64,000 bases of DNA from an uncultured Clostridia bacterium (GCA_947570625.1 CANOUP010000006.1:1-64000), one strand, 5' to 3'. Counted from the stretch's first letter, positions 27,155 through 35,580 are shown. Notes: generated from the letters alone by a model not told the origin. Translations and numbers: made by a program.

Positions 27155-28668
27155 TATACCGCTCCTCCCCTGTAAGAAACCGCTTCTAAAATATGGGCGG
27201 GGGATATTTCCGCGGAATAATCCAAATCGGCTATAGTGCGCGCAACTTTGATAATTCTCGAACGCGCCCTTGCCGACAGGCGCAGGGATTCGAAAGCCGA
27301 CTTTAAAACGTCCTCGCTTTCGCGGGTAAGACGGCAGTATTTTTTAATATGCTTTTCGCCCATTTCGGCGTTGACGCTTATACCGTCCTCTTTGAAGCGT
27401 TCGCGCTGAATTTCCCGCGCCTTCTCTATGCGCTCTTTGACGGTCGCGCTCGGCTCTTCGGCGTCTTCGGAAACGAGGTCGTCGTACATAACTCCGTCGA
27501 CCTCCACCTGCAAATCGATTCTGTCGAGAAGGGGACCCGACACCCTGTTTCTGTACCTGTGAATCTGCGCGGGCGTACAGGTGCATTGAAGATAAGCCGA
27601 ACCGTAATTACCGCAGGGGCAGGGATTCATGCTTGCGCACAGTATGAAGTCGGCGGGAAAGGTAATCGCACCGCCCGCGCGGGTGACGGTAATTACCTTG
27701 TCTTCGAGGGGCTGTCTTAAAGATTCGAGAGCGCTCCGCGAATATTCGGGAAGCTCGTCCATAAACAGCACGCCCTTGTGCGCCTTGGAAATTTCACCCG
27801 GGCGGATTTTCACGCTTCCGCCTCCGCACAGCGAAACCGTCGTCGCCGTGTGGTGAGGGGTTCTGAACGGGCGGAGCGAAACTATTCCGTCCTCGGACAG
27901 CTCGCCGGCAACAGAGTGTATCTTCGTCACTTCCAGCGCCTCGTCGAAAGTCAGGTCGGGCATAATCGTGGGTATGCATCTGGCAAGCAGGGTTTTGCCC
28001 GTGCCGGGAGGACCCGCAAGCAGGATATTGTGACCGCCCGCGACGGCGATTTCCACGGCGCGTTTAGCGACCTTCTGACCCTTGACGAGCGACATATCGT
28101 AACCGTATGACTGCCGTCCGCGCGCGGAGGCGAACGTTTTGGGCACGACGGGGGAACTGCTTTCGCCCGCGATTACCGCCACCGCCTGTTTGAGGTCGGA
28201 CGGCGCGTAAACGGTTATTCCCTCTATGTACCCCGCTTCGTTGGCGTTGCCCGCGGGAACGATGAATTTTTTAAAACCCTTGTCACGCGCGGAAATGAGT
28301 ATAGGCAATATGCCCGATACGGGTCTTAACGAACCGTCGAGCGCAAGTTCGCCCAGTATGACTATGCCGTCGGTGTCCGCAAGTATCTGACCGCTCGCCT
28401 TCAATATGCTGATTGCGAGCGGAAGGTCGAAATGCGACCCCTCTTTCTTTAAGTCCGCGGGGGCGAGGTTTATCGTAACCTTATTTATGGGAAAGTCGAG
28501 CGCGCTGTTCTTAATGGCGGAACGCACCCTCTCCTTGCTCTCCTTTACGGCGGCATCGGGCAGTCCGACCAAATCGTAAGAAACCATACCTTTATTGATA
28601 TCCGTTTCCACCTCGACGGGCACGCCTTCCAGTCCGTTGAGAGCAAAGCTTGTAATTCTCGAAAACAT
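27154..28668 (-). CDS. comM: YifB/ComM family Mg-chelatase-like AAA+ ATPase
   Basis: 504 residues. The N-terminal Lon-protease-like ChlI domain (to about 165) is followed by an AAA+ module with Walker A AGPPGTGKTLLAR and Walker B GVLFMDELPEY. A Cys-rich MNPCPCGNYG...CTC loop and the C-terminal GAV-ending helical domain are typical. In characterised bacteria ComM is a hexameric helicase that promotes branch migration during transformation. The ATG has CAGGAG. It may be read from rplS past a terminator, because no separate promoter is obvious. Confidence 0.95.
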   Translation of the reverse strand: MFSRITSFALNGLEGVPVEVETDINKGMVSYDLVGLPDAAVKESKERVRSAIKNSALDFPINKVTINLAPADLKKEGSHFDLPLAISILKASGQILADTDGIVILGELALDGSLRPVSGILPILISARDKGFKKFIVPAGNANEAGYIEGITVYAPSDLKQAVAVIAGESSSPVVPKTFASARGRQSYGYDMSLVKGQKVAKRAVEIAVAGGHNILLAGPPGTGKTLLARCIPTIMPDLTFDEALEVTKIHSVAGELSEDGIVSLRPFRTPHHTATTVSLCGGGSVKIRPGEISKAHKGVLFMDELPEYSRSALESLRQPLEDKVITVTRAGGAITFPADFILCASMNPCPCGNYGSAYLQCTCTPAQIHRYRNRVSGPLLDRIDLQVEVDGVMYDDLVSEDAEEPSATVKERIEKAREIQRERFKEDGISVNAEMGEKHIKKYCRLTRESEDVLKSAFESLRLSARARSRIIKVARTIADLDYSAEISPAHILEAVSYRGGAV

Positions 28669-28686
28669 AATTCTCCTGTACGATTT

Positions 28687-28717
28687 AAAAAGCTCTTGCG
28701 TAAGGCAAGAGCTTTTT
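28687..28717 (-). terminator. Terminator after rplS
   Basis: Arms AAAAAGCTCTTGC and GCAAGAGCTTTTT with a 5-nt loop; T-runs on both strands. Confidence 0.85.
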
Positions 28718-28728
28718 TACTGTTGAAA

Positions 28729-29073
28729 TTATTTTGCTTCGGCAATCTTGGCGGCTTTGCCGGTAAGTCCGCGCAGATAGTAAAGTTTAGCGCGTCTGAC
28801 TTTACCCTTTCTCACTACCGTTATGGAAGCGATTTTCGGGGAGTGCAGGGGGAACGTTCTTTCCACGCCTACGCCGAACGACATTCTGCGTACCACAAAG
28901 CTTTCTCTTATTCCGCCGTGCTTTTTGGCGATTACAACGCCTTCGAAATTCTGAATTCTTTCCTTCGTTCCTTCGATGACCTTGAAGCCTACTTTAACGG
29001 TGTCGCCCACATTGAACGAGGGGACTTCCTTTTTCATATTTTCTTTTTCGATAGCTTCGACTAAACCTTTCAT
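28729..29073 (-). CDS. rplS: 50S ribosomal protein L19
   Basis: 114 residues, the usual length. It sits at the 30S-50S interface. Diagnostic blocks are [18 protein letters not shown] near residue 18, [14 protein letters not shown] and [18 protein letters not shown]. It begins [11 protein letters not shown], matching the family start, with an AAGGAG site. In Bacillus rplS follows trmD; here it is separated from the trmD cluster and has its own promoter and terminator. Confidence 0.98.
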   Translation of the reverse strand: MKGLVEAIEKENMKKEVPSFNVGDTVKVGFKVIEGTKERIQNFEGVVIAKKHGGIRESFVVRRMSFGVGVERTFPLHSPKIASITVVRKGKVRRAKLYYLRGLTGKAAKIAEAK

Positions 29074-29113
29074 TTTTATCTCCTTGATTAATAACCTATC
29101 TTTATCGCAATCA

Positions 29114-29142
29114 ATATTATCAAATCTTTTTTAAAAACGCAA
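29114..29142 (-). promoter_or_regulatory. rplS promoter
   Basis: TTGCGT and TAATAT with a 17-bp spacer on the minus strand, 41 nt before the ATG. The leader is too short to hold the known L19 leader structure. Confidence 0.55.
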
Positions 29143-29188
29143 CTTATTTTAAGGGGTGTATCGCAATTTTCACAAAACTTTTCCGCGC

Positions 29189-29815
29189 TTAAATTATCTT
29201 GGAATATCCGTAAGAATTTACGACCGCGTCGACCTTGACGCCCTTTTTGCAGAGGGGGCATTCCTGTGGCGCGTACGAGGTGTAGCCGGGTATATCCTCA
29301 ACGCCGAAAAGCTTGACGACGGGCACGTCGCACTCGAACGCACCGCCGAACACGGTCGCCGCGCCGACGGGCGAACCGCCGTAATATTTTATGCCCTCTA
29401 TACCGCTGTGCACCGTCCGGCCGGTAGTCGCGGAAGCCGTAAGCAAAAGCACGTGGCTGTTTATGACGTAGGGCAGGAAGTTGTCGCGCAGAAGCATTTT
29501 GTCGCCCATAAGCTCGGGCGTAAGCACTGCAATATCTTGCCGAGCATTGATTCCCGAAGCCGAAAGATATTCCGCCATGAACGCGCCCACCATCTTCATA
29601 CGCTCCAAAGTGATAATGGTGTCGACGGGAGTTCCGATAAAGCTGTCGGAGAGAATTTTCGCCGCCGCCTTAGCCGTGTTCAACTGCGATTTGACTTTCG
29701 TCATATCTATACAGTGGCTGATATGCGAATGTTTGGTTGCGAAATGCCCGGGTATTACCTTAATGCTGATTTCGCGGTTGTAGTGCGAGAAAAGTTCCAA
29801 AGCTCTCTTTTCCAT
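29189..29815 (-). CDS. Phosphoribosyltransferase family protein (orotate PRTase-like)
   Basis: 208 residues. The type I phosphoribosyltransferase core is visible: TIITLERMKMVGAFMAEYL, then VLLLTASATTGRTVHSGI, which corresponds to the PRPP-binding loop. In that loop the usual acidic pair (Asp-Asp or Glu-Asp) is replaced by Thr-Ala-Ser, so catalysis may be changed or lost. The N-terminus SHYNREISIKVIPGHFATKHSHISH is unlike PyrE. The C-terminus has CPLCKKG, a possible half zinc site. An AAGGAG site precedes the ATG. It follows yraN at the end of the trmD cluster. Substrate unknown. Confidence 0.75.
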   Translation of the reverse strand: MEKRALELFSHYNREISIKVIPGHFATKHSHISHCIDMTKVKSQLNTAKAAAKILSDSFIGTPVDTIITLERMKMVGAFMAEYLSASGINARQDIAVLTPELMGDKMLLRDNFLPYVINSHVLLLTASATTGRTVHSGIEGIKYYGGSPVGAATVFGGAFECDVPVVKLFGVEDIPGYTSYAPQECPLCKKGVKVDAVVNSYGYSKII

Positions 29816-29851
29816 AATAAAACTCCTTTGACAGATGTCCGTCCGCGCGCC

Positions 29852-30199
29852 TTAATAAAAAGCGTTGATTATATGATTTATTTCGCCCCTGTACACTTCT
29901 ATAATGTCAAAGCGCACGGTAACGTCCTGTCCCTTGTTTAAAAAATAGTACTTCGCGGCCTGTATGTAACGGCGTCTGCGCACCCCGTTCACCGCTTCGT
30001 TGGGTTGCCCGAACAAATCGGACGACCTCGTCTTTACCTCGGCAAAAACCACCGCGCCGTCTTTCTCGGCTATTATATCCACTTCGCCGAAGGGGTTTTT
30101 ATAGTTGCGTTCGAGTATTTTATAGCCCTGCTTTTTAAGGTAGGCGCGCGCCTTTTTTTCGCCCGCGTCGCCGAAAAGCTTTTTCGCCGTCACTGCCAT
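29852..30199 (-). CDS. YraN family (UPF0102) nuclease-fold protein
   Basis: 115 residues from MAVTAKK. The start was chosen because the upstream part of the frame runs inside rnhB, which this ATG overlaps by 10 nt. The Holliday-junction-resolvase-like PD-(D/E)XK core is visible: GEKKARAYLKKQGY, NPFGEVDIIAE, and VVFAEVKTRS with the Glu-x-Lys pair. Its biological role is unsettled. It commonly follows rnhB in Firmicutes, as here. Confidence 0.93.
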   Translation of the reverse strand: MAVTAKKLFGDAGEKKARAYLKKQGYKILERNYKNPFGEVDIIAEKDGAVVFAEVKTRSSDLFGQPNEAVNGVRRRRYIQAAKYYFLNKGQDVTVRFDIIEVYRGEINHIINAFY

Positions 30200-30789
30200 T
30201 TTTCCGTAAAACTCCTGCGGTGAACGGGGCACAGTCCCGCGCGTTTTATCGCCTCTATGTGCCCGCGCGTGCCGTAGCCCTTGTTCTTATCGAACGAGTA
30301 GGCGGGATATGTAAGGGCGTACCGTGTCATCAGGGCGTCCCTGTACACCTTTGCGATAATGGAAGCGCAGCCTATCGAATAGCTTAATCCGTCGCCCTTT
30401 ATTATGCTCTTTTGCGGAATAGAAATATCCAGCGTCATATTGCCGTCGGTAAGCACGTAATCGGGTTTTATTTCAAGCCCCTCGACCGCGTTTTTCATAC
30501 ACAGCTTAGTCGCTTCGAGTATGTTTATTTCATCGATTATCTTCGGTTCGATAAGGGATATGCTGTATGCAATCGCCTTTTCGAGTATCTGCGCCGAAAG
30601 CCTTTCGCGCTTTTTGGCGGACAGAAGCTTGCTGTCGTCGACACCCTCTATAATGCAGTCAAAAGGCATGACAACAGCCGCGCAGACCACGGGACCCGCA
30701 AGCGGTCCCCTTCCTACTTCGTCGGTTCCGCATACGTATTTACAGCCCGAATTTATCAGCTGTCTTTCGTAAAACAGCTTGTCCGTCAT
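30190..30789 (-). CDS. rnhB: Ribonuclease HII
   Basis: 199 residues from MTDKLFYER, with GGAG upstream; longer in-frame forms would run into ylqF. It removes RNA, including single ribonucleotides, from DNA hybrids. Asp and Glu of TDEVGRGPLAGP, the Asp of VLTDGN and the Asp of AKVYRDALM give the DEDD metal site; the GYGTRGH loop is present. Its ATG overlaps the ylqF stop (ATGA). Confidence 0.97.
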   Translation of the reverse strand: MTDKLFYERQLINSGCKYVCGTDEVGRGPLAGPVVCAAVVMPFDCIIEGVDDSKLLSAKKRERLSAQILEKAIAYSISLIEPKIIDEINILEATKLCMKNAVEGLEIKPDYVLTDGNMTLDISIPQKSIIKGDGLSYSIGCASIIAKVYRDALMTRYALTYPAYSFDKNKGYGTRGHIEAIKRAGLCPVHRRSFTEKWQ

Positions 30790-31625
30790 AATAACTCCGG
30801 CATATCCCCCACGCAATCGAGGGTAATCCTGCCCAGCCTGCCTTTTCTGAAATCGTCTATCACGGCGCGCTCGGCACGTTCGTAATCGTAGTCCCCCCCG
30901 CGGAGCACGAACCCGCGTCTGGCGCATACCGCGTCCAGCATTTCAAGCTTGGTCCCGCCCGTTATGCCGTAACGCTCTTGAAGACGCGAGGGATATTTTT
31001 CGTATAGCTTGCCCAGAAGTTCGAGGGCTATATCGTCCAAATCGAGTATATCGTCGTTAATGCTCCCCACATATGCGAGGTGCAAAGCAAGTTTCTGGTT
31101 TTCGAACGCGGGGGGCATAGTGCCGGGGGTATCGAGAAGTTCGAAGCCGTCCAGCCTTATCCACTGTTTACCGCGCGTAACTCCCGCCTTGTCGCCCGTG
31201 ACCGTGCGCTTAGAGCCCGCAAGCAGGTTTATGACCGTGCTTTTGCCCGTGTTGGGAACGCCCACCACCATAAAGCGGAAAATTCTGCTGTAACCTTTTT
31301 CAAGGCTTTTTTTGCGCTTTTCGGCAACTAATTTTTCAATTGCCCCCAGCATATCACGCTTCGAATTGGCGTTCGCCGCGTTTATCTTTACCGCGCAGGG
31401 GAATTTCTTCATAAGGCAGTCCGCCCGCTCGTCCGCCAAATCGCTTTTGTTCAGCACGTACAAAACCGGCTTAGAACCCGTAAGCTTTAAAAGCTTAGGG
31501 TTAAACGACGCGGCTGGGCAGCGCGCGTCGAGCACGTAAATAATCCCGTCGGCAAGGGGTACGCACTCTTCCATCATACGCATTGCCTTGGTCATATGAC
31601 CGGGGAACCACTGTATTCGTTTCAT
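30786..31625 (-). CDS. ylqF: Ribosome biogenesis GTPase YlqF/RbgA
   Basis: 279 residues. A circularly permuted GTPase needed for late 50S assembly in Bacillus. G4 (NKSDL) comes first at about residue 58, then G1 (GVPNTGKST) at about 120 and G3 (DTPGTMPP) at about 165. The N-terminal IQWFPGHMTKAMR signature is intact. The ribosome site is weak (GAGA). It is 4 nt after trmD and overlaps rnhB. Confidence 0.97.
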   Translation of the reverse strand: MKRIQWFPGHMTKAMRMMEECVPLADGIIYVLDARCPAASFNPKLLKLTGSKPVLYVLNKSDLADERADCLMKKFPCAVKINAANANSKRDMLGAIEKLVAEKRKKSLEKGYSRIFRFMVVGVPNTGKSTVINLLAGSKRTVTGDKAGVTRGKQWIRLDGFELLDTPGTMPPAFENQKLALHLAYVGSINDDILDLDDIALELLGKLYEKYPSRLQERYGITGGTKLEMLDAVCARRGFVLRGGDYDYERAERAVIDDFRKGRLGRITLDCVGDMPELL

Positions 31626-31629
31626 AATT

Positions 31630-32310
31630 CTATTTCTCGGTTTTCCGTACCAGAAGGTCGGGACGCAGTTTTTTTGTAAGCTTTTCGCTCTGTTCCCTGC
31701 GCCACCTGTCTATCTTGGCGTGATCGCCCGAAAGAAGCACTTCGGGTACGCTTACGCCCTCGTACACCGCAGGGCGGGTGTACTGGGGATATTCCAGCCC
31801 GTTTTCGCCGAACGTTTCGTCAACGAGCGACGACGGCGAAATGACTCCGTCGACATACCTTGCAAGGCAGTCGCACACGACCATTGCGGGCAGTTCCCCG
31901 CCCGTCAGCACATAGTCGCCTATGGAAATTTCCTCGTCGATATATAAGTCGAGGACGCGCTGGTCGACACCTTCGTAATGACCGCACAGCAGGACAAGGT
32001 GTTCGCACTCCGACAGTGCGAACGCCTTGTCCTGCGTGAAAACGCAACCCTTGGGAGAAAGGTATATTCTCCGCGCCCTATGCGACGGGTCGACGGCTTT
32101 GATTGCCGAACCTATCGGCTGGGGCATCATAACCATTCCCGCCCCTCCGCCGAAAGGATAGTCGTCGCATTTGAAATGTTTGTTTTCGGCATAGTCGCGG
32201 ATATTGACGATGTTTATTTCCAGCTTGCCGGAAGCCTGCGCCCTGCCGATTATGCTCCCCTGCAAGGGTGCGAACATTTCGGGGAAGAGCGTCAACACTG
32301 TGATTTTCAA
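31630..32310 (-). CDS. trmD: tRNA (guanine-N1)-methyltransferase TrmD
   Basis: 226 residues. It makes m1G37 in tRNA using SAM, preventing +1 frameshifts. The trefoil-knot SPOUT core is present: LLCGHYEGVDQRV, EISIGDYVLTGGELPAMV, VDGVISPSSLVDE, YPQYTRPAVYEGVSVPEVLLSG. It begins at TTG, because the first in-frame codon matching the family N-terminus (MKITVLTLFPEMF) is TTG, with AAGGAAG upstream. It overlaps the rimM stop by 4 nt. Confidence 0.97.
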   Translation of the reverse strand: MKITVLTLFPEMFAPLQGSIIGRAQASGKLEINIVNIRDYAENKHFKCDDYPFGGGAGMVMMPQPIGSAIKAVDPSHRARRIYLSPKGCVFTQDKAFALSECEHLVLLCGHYEGVDQRVLDLYIDEEISIGDYVLTGGELPAMVVCDCLARYVDGVISPSSLVDETFGENGLEYPQYTRPAVYEGVSVPEVLLSGDHAKIDRWRREQSEKLTKKLRPDLLVRKTEK

Positions 32311-32804
32311 AGCGACACTTCCTTAAACCGTTTGGAGTTTACGTAAATTTTTCCCGCCGGAACATCTATGTCGGTAATTACGCCGTCGGCGGAAGCGAAC
32401 GTTATCTCCTTCTCTCCGCGACGTATCACGTATATATCCGTACGCGCGGGGGTTACGGAGGTAACCGTTCCGAGTGGTACGCCCTTTTCGGTGACGACCT
32501 CGCACCCGATTAAATCGGCAATGTAATACCTGCCTTCGGGAAGCGCGGGGATTTCATCGCGGTAAACTTCCACGTCCTTACCGCGCAAAAGCTCCGCCGT
32601 GTTCCTGTCTGCGACGCCTTTGAGTCCCAGAAAAGCGAAATCGCCCGAAGCGCGGACGGAAAGAACGGAGTATTCCTCTCCGCCTATCAATACTTTTTTA
32701 AACGCTTTCAGGTCCTCGGCGGAATCGGTCTGAGCTTTGACCTTGATTTCGCCGAGAATCCCCTGCGGTTTGAGTACGGTTGCAACCGTAAGCTTTTTAC
32801 ACAA
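32307..32804 (-). CDS. rimM: 16S rRNA processing protein RimM
   Basis: 165 residues. A 30S maturation factor that binds S19. The N-terminal RimM barrel (VATVLKPQGILGEIKV) is followed by a PRC-barrel (YYIADLIGCEVVTEKG..LGTV) and the usual C-terminal IDVPAGKIYV. It starts at TTG, as no ATG or GTG fits. It lies 5 nt after khpA and overlaps trmD. Confidence 0.95.
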   Translation of the reverse strand: MCKKLTVATVLKPQGILGEIKVKAQTDSAEDLKAFKKVLIGGEEYSVLSVRASGDFAFLGLKGVADRNTAELLRGKDVEVYRDEIPALPEGRYYIADLIGCEVVTEKGVPLGTVTSVTPARTDIYVIRRGEKEITFASADGVITDIDVPAGKIYVNSKRFKEVSL

Positions 32805-32809
32805 AATAA

Positions 32810-33046
32810 TTACTCTTTTTCTTTTATTTCAAGAACGTACTTCTTGCTGTCGCGCGGGGTGGAAGCCTTGACTATCGTCCTGAGCGCCTTGGCTATTTTG
32901 CCCTGCTTGCCTATTACCTTGCCCATATCCGATTCGGAGAGAAGGACGGTAACTTCAATCGCCGTTTCCTTCTCTTCGACTTTGTATTCCACTTCGTCCT
33001 TGTTCTCGGCGAAATGTCCTACAACGTATTTAATCAATTCAATCAT
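32810..33046 (-). CDS. khpA: KH-domain RNA-binding protein KhpA (YlqC)
   Basis: 78 residues made of one KH domain with the RNA-binding GKVIGKQGKIAKALRTIV helix-loop-helix. In Firmicutes KhpA partners with KhpB/Jag and binds many RNAs. It has an AGAGGAG site and sits between rpsP and rimM, its standard place. Confidence 0.95.
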   Translation of the reverse strand: MIELIKYVVGHFAENKDEVEYKVEEKETAIEVTVLLSESDMGKVIGKQGKIAKALRTIVKASTPRDSKKYVLEIKEKE

Positions 33047-33093
33047 AAAAAACTCCTCTCACGGCTTTTACGCCGTTAATAGCAACGCGCGCT

Positions 33094-33390
33094 TTAAGAC
33101 TTCTTCTTTTTATCGTTGGTCTTGGGTGCGGAAAGCTTTTTGCTCTGCTCGATAGCGCCTGCTTTTACGAGATAGCTTTTTACCGTTTCGGTAGGCTGAA
33201 CGCCCTTTGCAAGCCAGCCCTTAGCCTTTTCCACGTCGATATTGATTTCCGCGGGGGTAGTAAGGGGGTTTACGTAACCGATTTTATCGATGTACTCGCC
33301 CGACTGCGCCTTGCGCGAATCGATAACAACTACGCGGTAGAAAGGGGATTTCTTGTCGCCCATTCTCGTCAATCTCATTTTAACTGCCAT
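33094..33390 (-). CDS. rpsP: 30S ribosomal protein S16
   Basis: 98 residues. The MAVKMRLTRMGDKKSPFYRVVV start and the IDKIGYVNPL block are diagnostic. The C-terminus is extended by a Lys-rich tail ending DKKKKS. AAAGGAG site. It follows ffh by 50 nt. Confidence 0.97.
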   Translation of the reverse strand: MAVKMRLTRMGDKKSPFYRVVVIDSRKAQSGEYIDKIGYVNPLTTPAEINIDVEKAKGWLAKGVQPTETVKSYLVKAGAIEQSKKLSAPKTNDKKKKS

Positions 33391-33440
33391 TTTTCTTTAC
33401 TCCTTTGTGCCTTTACGGCTATTTAAAATTTGTTTTATTC

Positions 33441-34751
33441 TCAGAAGGGAAGCCTGCGCTTACCGCTTTTAAGTTGTTTCATAAGCTGTTTAGTCTGCTC
33501 GAACTGCTTCAACAGCTGGTTTATTTCCTGAACGCTCGTGCCCGAACCCGAAGCTATTCTCTTCTTGCGGGAAGCGTTGATTATCGAAGGCTCCGTCCTT
33601 TCCTTTTTCGTCATGGAAAGGATTATGGCTTTCGTTCTCTCTATTCTGTTCTCGTCTATGTCGTCGGCTTTGACCTTATTGCCCATACCCGGCATCATGG
33701 CAAGCACCGCCTGCGCGCCGCCCATCTTCTTCATGCTCTCGAACTGTGTGAGGTAGTCTTCCAGTGTGAAGGTGTTTTCCAGCATCTTTTTCTGCATTGC
33801 CTTCGCCTGTTCCTCGGTCACGGCTTCCTGCGCCTTTTCGATAAGCGTAAGAACGTCGCCCATACCGAGAATACGGGAAGCCATTCTGTCGGGATAGAAG
33901 GGTTCGAGGTCTGTAAGCTTTTCGCCCACGCCGATAAACTTGACGGGTTTGCCCGTAACCGCCTTTATCGAAAGGCACGCGCCGCCCCTCGTATCGCCGT
34001 CGAGCTTGGTGAGAATAACGCCCGTAACTTCCAGCCTTTCGTTGAAAGTTTTGGCAACGTTGACGGCAACCTGTCCCATCATCGAGTCGACCGTAAGAAG
34101 TATCTCGGAAACGTCGACGCCTTTTTTGATGTTTTCAAGCTCCTGCATAAGCGCTTCGTCGATTTCCAGTCTGCCCGCGGTATCGATTATTACCGTGTCG
34201 AAGCCCATCGACTTTGCGTATTCCACAGCCTGCTGAGCTGTCTTTACGGGATTTTGGGTACCCTTTTCGAATACTTCCGCGCCGGCGTTTTTACCTACTA
34301 CTTTAAGCTGGTTTATCGCCGCGGGGCGGTAAATGTCGCACGCCGTCAGAAGAGGTTTTTTTCCGGTCTTTTTCAGGTGGACGGCAAGCTTTCCGCAAAG
34401 GGTGGTTTTGCCCGCGCCCTGCAAACCGCACATCATTATCACCGTCGGCGGTTTGGGCGAAATTATAAGCTTCTGGTTGGACGAACCCATCAGGTCGATT
34501 AGCTCGTCGTTGACGATTTTTATTACCTGCTGGGCGGGATTAAGGCTCTTTATTATTTCCTGCCCCACCGCCTTTTCGGAAACGTCGGCGCAGAACTGTT
34601 TGGCAACCTTTACGTTTACGTCGGCTTCCAACAGCGCCACGCGCACCTCGCGCATCGCCGTCTTTATTTCAAGCTCGGTAAGTCTTCCGCGCTTTGTAAG
34701 TTTTGAAAATATATGATTTAATCTGTCGGAAAGTGATGAAAACGCTCCCAT
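33441..34751 (-). CDS. ffh: Signal recognition particle protein Ffh
   Basis: 436 residues from MGAFSSLSDRL, with AAGGGGG upstream; a 13-residue longer form overlaps ylxM and is rejected. The N domain is followed by a GTPase with G1 GLQGAGKTTLCGKL near residue 105, G3 DTAGR and G4 TKLDGDTRGG. The Met-rich M domain (MKKMGGAQAVLAMMPGMGN) binds 4.5S/scRNA and signal sequences. It targets nascent membrane and secreted proteins to FtsY and Sec. It lies 10 nt after ylxM. Confidence 0.98.
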   Translation of the reverse strand: MGAFSSLSDRLNHIFSKLTKRGRLTELEIKTAMREVRVALLEADVNVKVAKQFCADVSEKAVGQEIIKSLNPAQQVIKIVNDELIDLMGSSNQKLIISPKPPTVIMMCGLQGAGKTTLCGKLAVHLKKTGKKPLLTACDIYRPAAINQLKVVGKNAGAEVFEKGTQNPVKTAQQAVEYAKSMGFDTVIIDTAGRLEIDEALMQELENIKKGVDVSEILLTVDSMMGQVAVNVAKTFNERLEVTGVILTKLDGDTRGGACLSIKAVTGKPVKFIGVGEKLTDLEPFYPDRMASRILGMGDVLTLIEKAQEAVTEEQAKAMQKKMLENTFTLEDYLTQFESMKKMGGAQAVLAMMPGMGNKVKADDIDENRIERTKAIILSMTKKERTEPSIINASRKKRIASGSGTSVQEINQLLKQFEQTKQLMKQLKSGKRRLPF

Positions 34752-34761
34752 AAAGCCCCCT

Positions 34762-35142
34762 TTAATCTTCGTCCGAAATATCTTCGGCATCGGCGGAATA
34801 GTCCGCGGTCAATATATCTTCGAGCTTTCGTATATCCTCGTCATATCCGTAAGCGGATTTGAAATTTTCCGCCCACTTGCCCGCCTCGGCAATCCTTAAC
34901 GATTCTTCCCGCTTCCTTTTGCGGAGCTTACCGCAAATATGAAGCTTGTTTTCGTATCCTTCCAGCTGTTCTTTACAGCCTTTAAGGCAGTCGGATACAG
35001 CCTGCCTGGATATGCCTTTCTCAGAGGCGATTTCCGAAACGGTCAAATCGAGATTCAAATACATATCCGTTATTTCCCTGCGGGTATCCGTCAGCAGTCC
35101 GCGGTATATGTCCCACAAAGCGATAAACGAGAATTTATCCAT
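34762..35142 (-). CDS. ylxM: YlxM-type HTH protein, likely SRP-associated
   Basis: 126 residues if started at the third possible ATG (MDKFSFIAL). Two earlier ATGs lie within or beside the -10 box. A sigma-70-region-4-like helix-turn-helix is at about residues 30-70 (LTVSEIASEKGISRQAVSDCLKG). Family members are always next to ffh and are thought to modulate the SRP pathway. No ribosome site is visible, and the A of this ATG is exactly where the promoter predicts transcription to start, so the mRNA is probably leaderless. Confidence 0.9.
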   Translation of the reverse strand: MDKFSFIALWDIYRGLLTDTRREITDMYLNLDLTVSEIASEKGISRQAVSDCLKGCKEQLEGYENKLHICGKLRKRKREESLRIAEAGKWAENFKSAYGYDEDIRKLEDILTADYSADAEDISDED

Positions 35143-35148
35143 GCCCAT

Positions 35149-35178
35149 ACTATACAACATTCAGTCGCATTGTGTCAA
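35149..35178 (-). promoter_or_regulatory. Promoter of the ylxM-ffh operon
   Basis: TTGACA and TATAGT with an 18-bp spacer on the minus strand. The -10 box ends 7 nt before the ylxM ATG. It may drive the whole cluster down to yraN. Confidence 0.75.
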
Positions 35179-35193
35179 GTAAATTTACTTGAC
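35174..35193. promoter_or_regulatory. Perfect 20-bp palindrome over the ylxM -35 box
   Basis: GTCAAGTAAATTTACTTGAC reads the same on both strands and covers five of the six -35 bases of the ylxM promoter. It is the form expected of a homodimeric repressor site. The regulator is unknown. Confidence 0.7.
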
Positions 35194-35279
35194 TTTGTAA
35201 TTATTTTTTGTTAAACAATTACCATAATTATATATTTTTTAACATAGTTCGCGCACGCTGTTTTAACGAAAAATTACTA

Positions 35280-35308
35280 TTGACTAATGTGAAAGCATAT
35301 GTTAAAAT
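35280..35308 (+). promoter_or_regulatory. Promoter of the 76-residue orphan gene
   Basis: TTGACT and TAAAAT with a 17-bp spacer, about 40 nt before the ATG. Confidence 0.75.
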
Positions 35309-35349
35309 CAACGGGTGGTTGTTTTTGACCGTACAAGGGGAGTGAAATA

Positions 35350-35580
35350 ATGTTTAAAGAAATTGACGGAGTGCTTTACGATACAAACAGCTCTACGATA
35401 GACAAAAAATTCACATACGGGGCGCCCGGCGACCCTTGCGGTTACGAGGAAACCTTATACAAGACCAACGACGGAAAGTATTTTGTGTACACGTACGGCG
35501 GAATATATTCGAAATATCCTACGGAAAACATATTCCCCATCGAACGCGATATGGTCAAAAACTGGATGCTTTCACACTGA
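35350..35580 (+). CDS. Small hypothetical protein, Tyr-rich
   Basis: 76 residues with an AGGGGAG ribosome site, its own promoter and a terminator 9 nt after the stop, so it is a real monocistronic gene. It is soluble, with an aromatic-rich centre (YFVYTYGGIYSKYP) that suggests a small beta-rich fold. No signal peptide or Cys pair. It is one of few plus-strand genes here. I do not recognise the family. Confidence 0.85.
   Translation: MFKEIDGVLYDTNSSTIDKKFTYGAPGDPCGYEETLYKTNDGKYFVYTYGGIYSKYPTENIFPIERDMVKNWMLSH

Noticed and set aside
29074..29113. L19 leader autoregulatory RNA
   Set aside because: The predicted leader is only about 35 nt and shows no matching stems.
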